This document shows positions 33,591 through 36,388 of a DNA stretch of 36,388 bases, one piece after another. Below the pieces are notes generated by a model that saw only the letters and a program-made list of their open reading frames with translations, searched no databases and was not told the origin of the DNA. The stretch spans positions 1 to 36,388 of the forward strand of contig JAJDYQ010000098.1 of NCBI GenBank assembly GCA_022825085.1, given 5' to 3'. Origin of the DNA: Gammaproteobacteria bacterium. Lineage in GTDB: Bacteria > Pseudomonadota > Gammaproteobacteria > JAJDYQ01. The position numbers and the translations under genes were made by a program. Each line of letters begins with the position of its first letter. Position 1 is the stretch's first letter.

Positions 33591-34553
33591 TTAACTGAAG
33601 TGATCATAACCCGCCGGTTCTGCAACTTTTATTGTACCGTCCGGCATCATCAGCTTGAGATGTTCGCCTGCCTCTGTCATACCAATACAGCGCACAGCAG
33701 GTTGTCTGCCAGCCAGCAGGTTTTCCAGTTCGCCCTGCCTGGTGCCGGGCACAGTAAAACAAAGCTCGTAATCGTCACCGCAGCTTAAAGGTATGGTCCA
33801 GCCGCCGACTGCATCGAAGCAGCTCTTTAATGGCTCCGATAGTGGTATCTGATCGACATAAAGCATCGCCGCTACACCGCTCTGTTCGAGGATATGGCCC
33901 AGGTCCGATGTCAGGCCGTCAGATATGTCGATACAGGCACTGGCATAGTCTCTGATTAAGGTACCCGTTTCCACCCTGGGGGAGGGTCGATTCAATCTGC
34001 ACATCAGAGCACTGCGTTGAGGTTCAGCCAACTCAAGTTCTCCCTGCAATGCCAGCAACGCCGCACCGGCGTCTCCCAGCGTCCCGCTGACATAAATCAG
34101 ATCGCCCGCTTGCGCCTCGCTACGCTGCATTGCCCTGCCTGCCGGCACGGTTGCAAAAATGGTGACACTGATGCCGAGAGGGCCGCGTGTCATATCCCCC
34201 CCCATGAGCTGCACCCGATATTGACCAGCCAACTCAAAAAACCCCTGTGCAAACCCGGCCAGCCATGCCTCGCTGGAATCCGGCATGGAAAGAGACAGAT
34301 TGACTGCGAGTGGTTCTGCACCCATGGCTGCCACATCGCTCAGACTGGCGGCCATGGATTTATAGCCCATATCGCAGGCAGCGGTTCCCTCCGGGAAATG
34401 CACACCATCGTTAAATGTATCTGTGCTCACGACCAGATGGTGGCCTTCCGGAACATCCAGCATGGCGGCATCGTCACCGATGCCCAATACAACCTCGTCG
34501 CGCCGTACAGGCTGAGACAGATTGAGCTGGCGAATAAAATGAAACTCGGACAC
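33591..34553 (-). CDS. thiL: Thiamine-monophosphate kinase
   Basis: 320 residues from a GTG start (34551-34553). ThiL phosphorylates thiamine monophosphate to thiamine diphosphate. The Mg-ATP site GIGDDAAML is at 24-32 and the family blocks STDTFNDGVHF, GYKSMAASLSDVAAMGA, MGGDMTRGPLGISVT and CIDISDGLTSDLGHI are all present. The gap to the upstream RND gene is 17 bp, so the transporter, thiL and pgpA may share a transcript. nusB, often upstream, is not at this position. Confidence 0.95.
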   Translation of the reverse strand: MSEFHFIRQLNLSQPVRRDEVVLGIGDDAAMLDVPEGHHLVVSTDTFNDGVHFPEGTAACDMGYKSMAASLSDVAAMGAEPLAVNLSLSMPDSSEAWLAGFAQGFFELAGQYRVQLMGGDMTRGPLGISVTIFATVPAGRAMQRSEAQAGDLIYVSGTLGDAGAALLALQGELELAEPQRSALMCRLNRPSPRVETGTLIRDYASACIDISDGLTSDLGHILEQSGVAAMLYVDQIPLSEPLKSCFDAVGGWTIPLSCGDDYELCFTVPGTRQGELENLLAGRQPAVRCIGMTEAGEHLKLMMPDGTIKVAEPAGYDHFS

Positions 34554-34570
34554 TAAAATGCCGGATGGCG

Positions 34571-36388
34571 TTAAAACGGACGCATCATCAATATAAGCCT
34601 GGGCAGCAGCGTCAGTGCCGCAAGCAATGCGATTGCCATGGCGATGGCAGTGAACAGGCCGAAATAGATGGTGGGGATAAAGTTAGACAGCACCAGAATA
34701 GAGAAACCTGCGATAATAGTCAACGCTGTATAAAAGACCGCTTTGCCGATATTGGCATGGCAATAATGCAGGGTACGCAGATAATCATGGTTCTGCTTCG
34801 GCAGCTCCTCCCTGAAGCGATAAATATAGTGAATCGCGTTATCCACGGCAATACCGACAGTAATGGCTGCTATCGTAATCGTCATCATGTCCAGCGGGAT
34901 ACCAAGCAGGCCAATAATACCAAGCACTAATAATGCGGCCAGAATATTGGGCAGGATTCCGATGATAGCCAGACGTATGGAGCGAAACAATATAACCAGC
35001 ATCAGAAAAATACCGGTCATCACCGTACCGAGTGTTTCAATCTGCGATGAAAACAGGCTTTGCAACATGTTGTTATATAACACCAGTACACCGGTGATCC
35101 GATACTGATCATTTTCCAGGCCGACTTTTTCATGCAGTCCACGATTCAACCGTTCGATTAACTCCTTTCTTCTCAGATCTTCAAGCGAGTCCCTGACCCG
35201 CACACTGACACGACCTTCATCCCGCTCTATATCAATGTAGGGGTCAATCATGGCATTGCGGAGTGCGGCAGGTACCTGTTTATACATGACTGCCAGTGCC
35301 AGACTATCCAGTGGTCGGCCATCATTCAGGTCTTCGGCAACACGCACCGGTGCCGCAAGGGACAACACCTTGCCGATCTCGGGCTGACTATCCAGATAAT
35401 CATGCACCCTCTTGATCGTATTGACCTTGTAAGACGTAAACCAGATATCTTCCTTTCGGGATTCAAAACCGAATGCACCCGCCAGGTCATCCACCATGTC
35501 ACCAAACCCAAAAGGATCATCGGCCGGCTCCTCGATAGCAGGTTCTTTGAGATCCACGATAATATCCAGAGGTGTGGTACCTCCCAGTTTTTCATCGATC
35601 AGCTTCATGCCCTGGTAGATCTCGGTATCATCATCGAAATAGTTGATAAAGCTGTTCTCCACTTTGAGCATGGCAATACCGGTTACCGCAATGACTGCCA
35701 GTACCAGTGCCGATGCCATGACCTGCCTGCCGTAGTTCTGGGTAATTCCGGCAAGCACTGCGGTAAAGGAATAACCGTCTTTCTCATCGGCAGAAACCGG
35801 GGAGCGTGGCATTCTTGCCAGCAGCGCAGGAAACAGTGTAAAGGTCACCAGAAACGTAACAGAAAGGCCGATGGTCATCATCCAGCCAAAATCAATGACC
35901 GGTTTGATGCCGCTGACCGTGAGCGAAGCAAATGCCAGGATAGTGGTCAGCGCCGTATAAAGGCAAGGCCATACCATTTTACGGGCAGTTTCCAACACCA
36001 GATCATGCTGATCCGCATTTGGTCGATCCCGGCATAACTGTCGATAACGCACCACCAGATGTACATTCATCGACATGGTCAGTATCAGCATCAGAGAAAT
36101 AAAGTTCGAAGAAATAACAGTAACCTGCCACCCCAAAAATCCAAGCATCCCGATCATCAACAAGCCAACATAAACACAACTGATCAGTGGCAATAAAACC
36201 CAGCGAAGCCGGCGAAAAATAATTCCCAGAGTCAATACCAGAAACAGAAAAACACCGATGCCAAACACAATCAGATCGCTTCTGATAAAACGGATCATAT
36301 CGTTGGCAATCATTGGTACGCCACCCAGATATAGCTGACCATGAACACGATATTGATCGACAATCGAGCGAATCGCCTGAATAGTCTG
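34571..36388 (-). CDS. RND superfamily transporter (HAE3/MMPL type), 5' end beyond window
   Basis: The frame stays open to the last base, so the N-terminus is missing; an internal ATG at 36313 is unlikely to be the true start. 605 residues are visible. YLGGVPMIANDMIRF precedes a membrane block, then a soluble domain containing FINYFDDDTEIYQGMKLID, then a second membrane block with TVGIAVDNAIHYIYRF, where the D-N pair fits the RND proton-relay site. HAE3 pumps are single-gene lipid or hydrophobe exporters. HpnN (hopanoid export) belongs to this group, but I cannot claim it specifically. Confidence 0.85.
   Translation of the reverse strand, partial: QTIQAIRSIVDQYRVHGQLYLGGVPMIANDMIRFIRSDLIVFGIGVFLFLVLTLGIIFRRLRWVLLPLISCVYVGLLMIGMLGFLGWQVTVISSNFISLMLILTMSMNVHLVVRYRQLCRDRPNADQHDLVLETARKMVWPCLYTALTTILAFASLTVSGIKPVIDFGWMMTIGLSVTFLVTFTLFPALLARMPRSPVSADEKDGYSFTAVLAGITQNYGRQVMASALVLAVIAVTGIAMLKVENSFINYFDDDTEIYQGMKLIDEKLGGTTPLDIIVDLKEPAIEEPADDPFGFGDMVDDLAGAFGFESRKEDIWFTSYKVNTIKRVHDYLDSQPEIGKVLSLAAPVRVAEDLNDGRPLDSLALAVMYKQVPAALRNAMIDPYIDIERDEGRVSVRVRDSLEDLRRKELIERLNRGLHEKVGLENDQYRITGVLVLYNNMLQSLFSSQIETLGTVMTGIFLMLVILFRSIRLAIIGILPNILAALLVLGIIGLLGIPLDMMTITIAAITVGIAVDNAIHYIYRFREELPKQNHDYLRTLHYCHANIGKAVFYTALTIIAGFSILVLSNFIPTIYFGLFTAIAMAIALLAALTLLPRLILMMRPF

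Overview
The window looks like a gammaproteobacterial chromosome segment. The housekeeping genes (mnmH, rmuC, a gph-like phosphatase, ffs-dnaX-ybaB-recR, thiL-pgpA) have gammaproteobacterial lengths, motifs and gene orders. Short palindromic repeats of the ATTCCTGC-loop-GCAGGAAT kind are typical of free-living or symbiotic gamma- and betaproteobacteria. An hpnC homologue suggests that the organism makes hopanoids or squalene. I cannot name the genus.

Layout. 1-1110: two and a partial copy of a ~463-bp tandem repeat that runs into the stop codon of mnmH. 1108-6489 (minus): an RND efflux pump (membrane fusion protein, then permease) followed by mnmH. 6629-11118: a two-domain CbiX-like protein (plus), then a minus-strand run of gph-like phosphatase, rmuC, hpnC and a TauE/SafE permease. 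11589-27307: a defence-type genomic island. 27572-30434 (plus): 4.5S RNA (ffs), dnaX, ybaB and recR. 30210-32434 (minus): two surface-glycan-type genes (sulfotransferase-like and fucosyltransferase-like), followed by two decayed tnpB fragments. 33050-36388 (minus): an RND/HAE3-type transporter cut by the window edge, then thiL and pgpA.

The island holds, in order: a TPR protein with a DUF2971-like C-terminal half; an AAA ATPase plus TOPRIM-like nuclease pair flanked by two tiny coupled ORFs; a tnpB-only insertion element with 24-bp perfect terminal inverted repeats and an amber-interrupted tnpB; a tandem duplication of a (HTH antitoxin - small membrane protein) segment that brackets a PD-(D/E)xK nuclease gene; a RelE/HigB-like toxin with its HTH antitoxin; and a Type III restriction-modification operon. 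That operon has an SMC-like ATPase gene and a PD-(D/E)xK nuclease gene inserted between mod and res, all four genes overlapping. The two inserted genes are visibly AT-rich against GC-rich mod and res, so they look like a separately acquired module spliced into the operon without breaking translational coupling.

The most interesting signals are: (1) the four-gene mod-ATPase-nuclease-res operon; (2) a run of 14 G at 30561-30574 inside the sulfotransferase gene, which selects between three C-termini and is a strong candidate for phase variation; (3) the inverted-repeat-bounded tnpB element with two decayed relatives elsewhere in the window, one of which now supplies the start codon of the fucosyltransferase-like gene; and (4) the ATPase/TOPRIM cassette with coupled micro-ORFs. 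No tRNA, rRNA or CRISPR array was seen.
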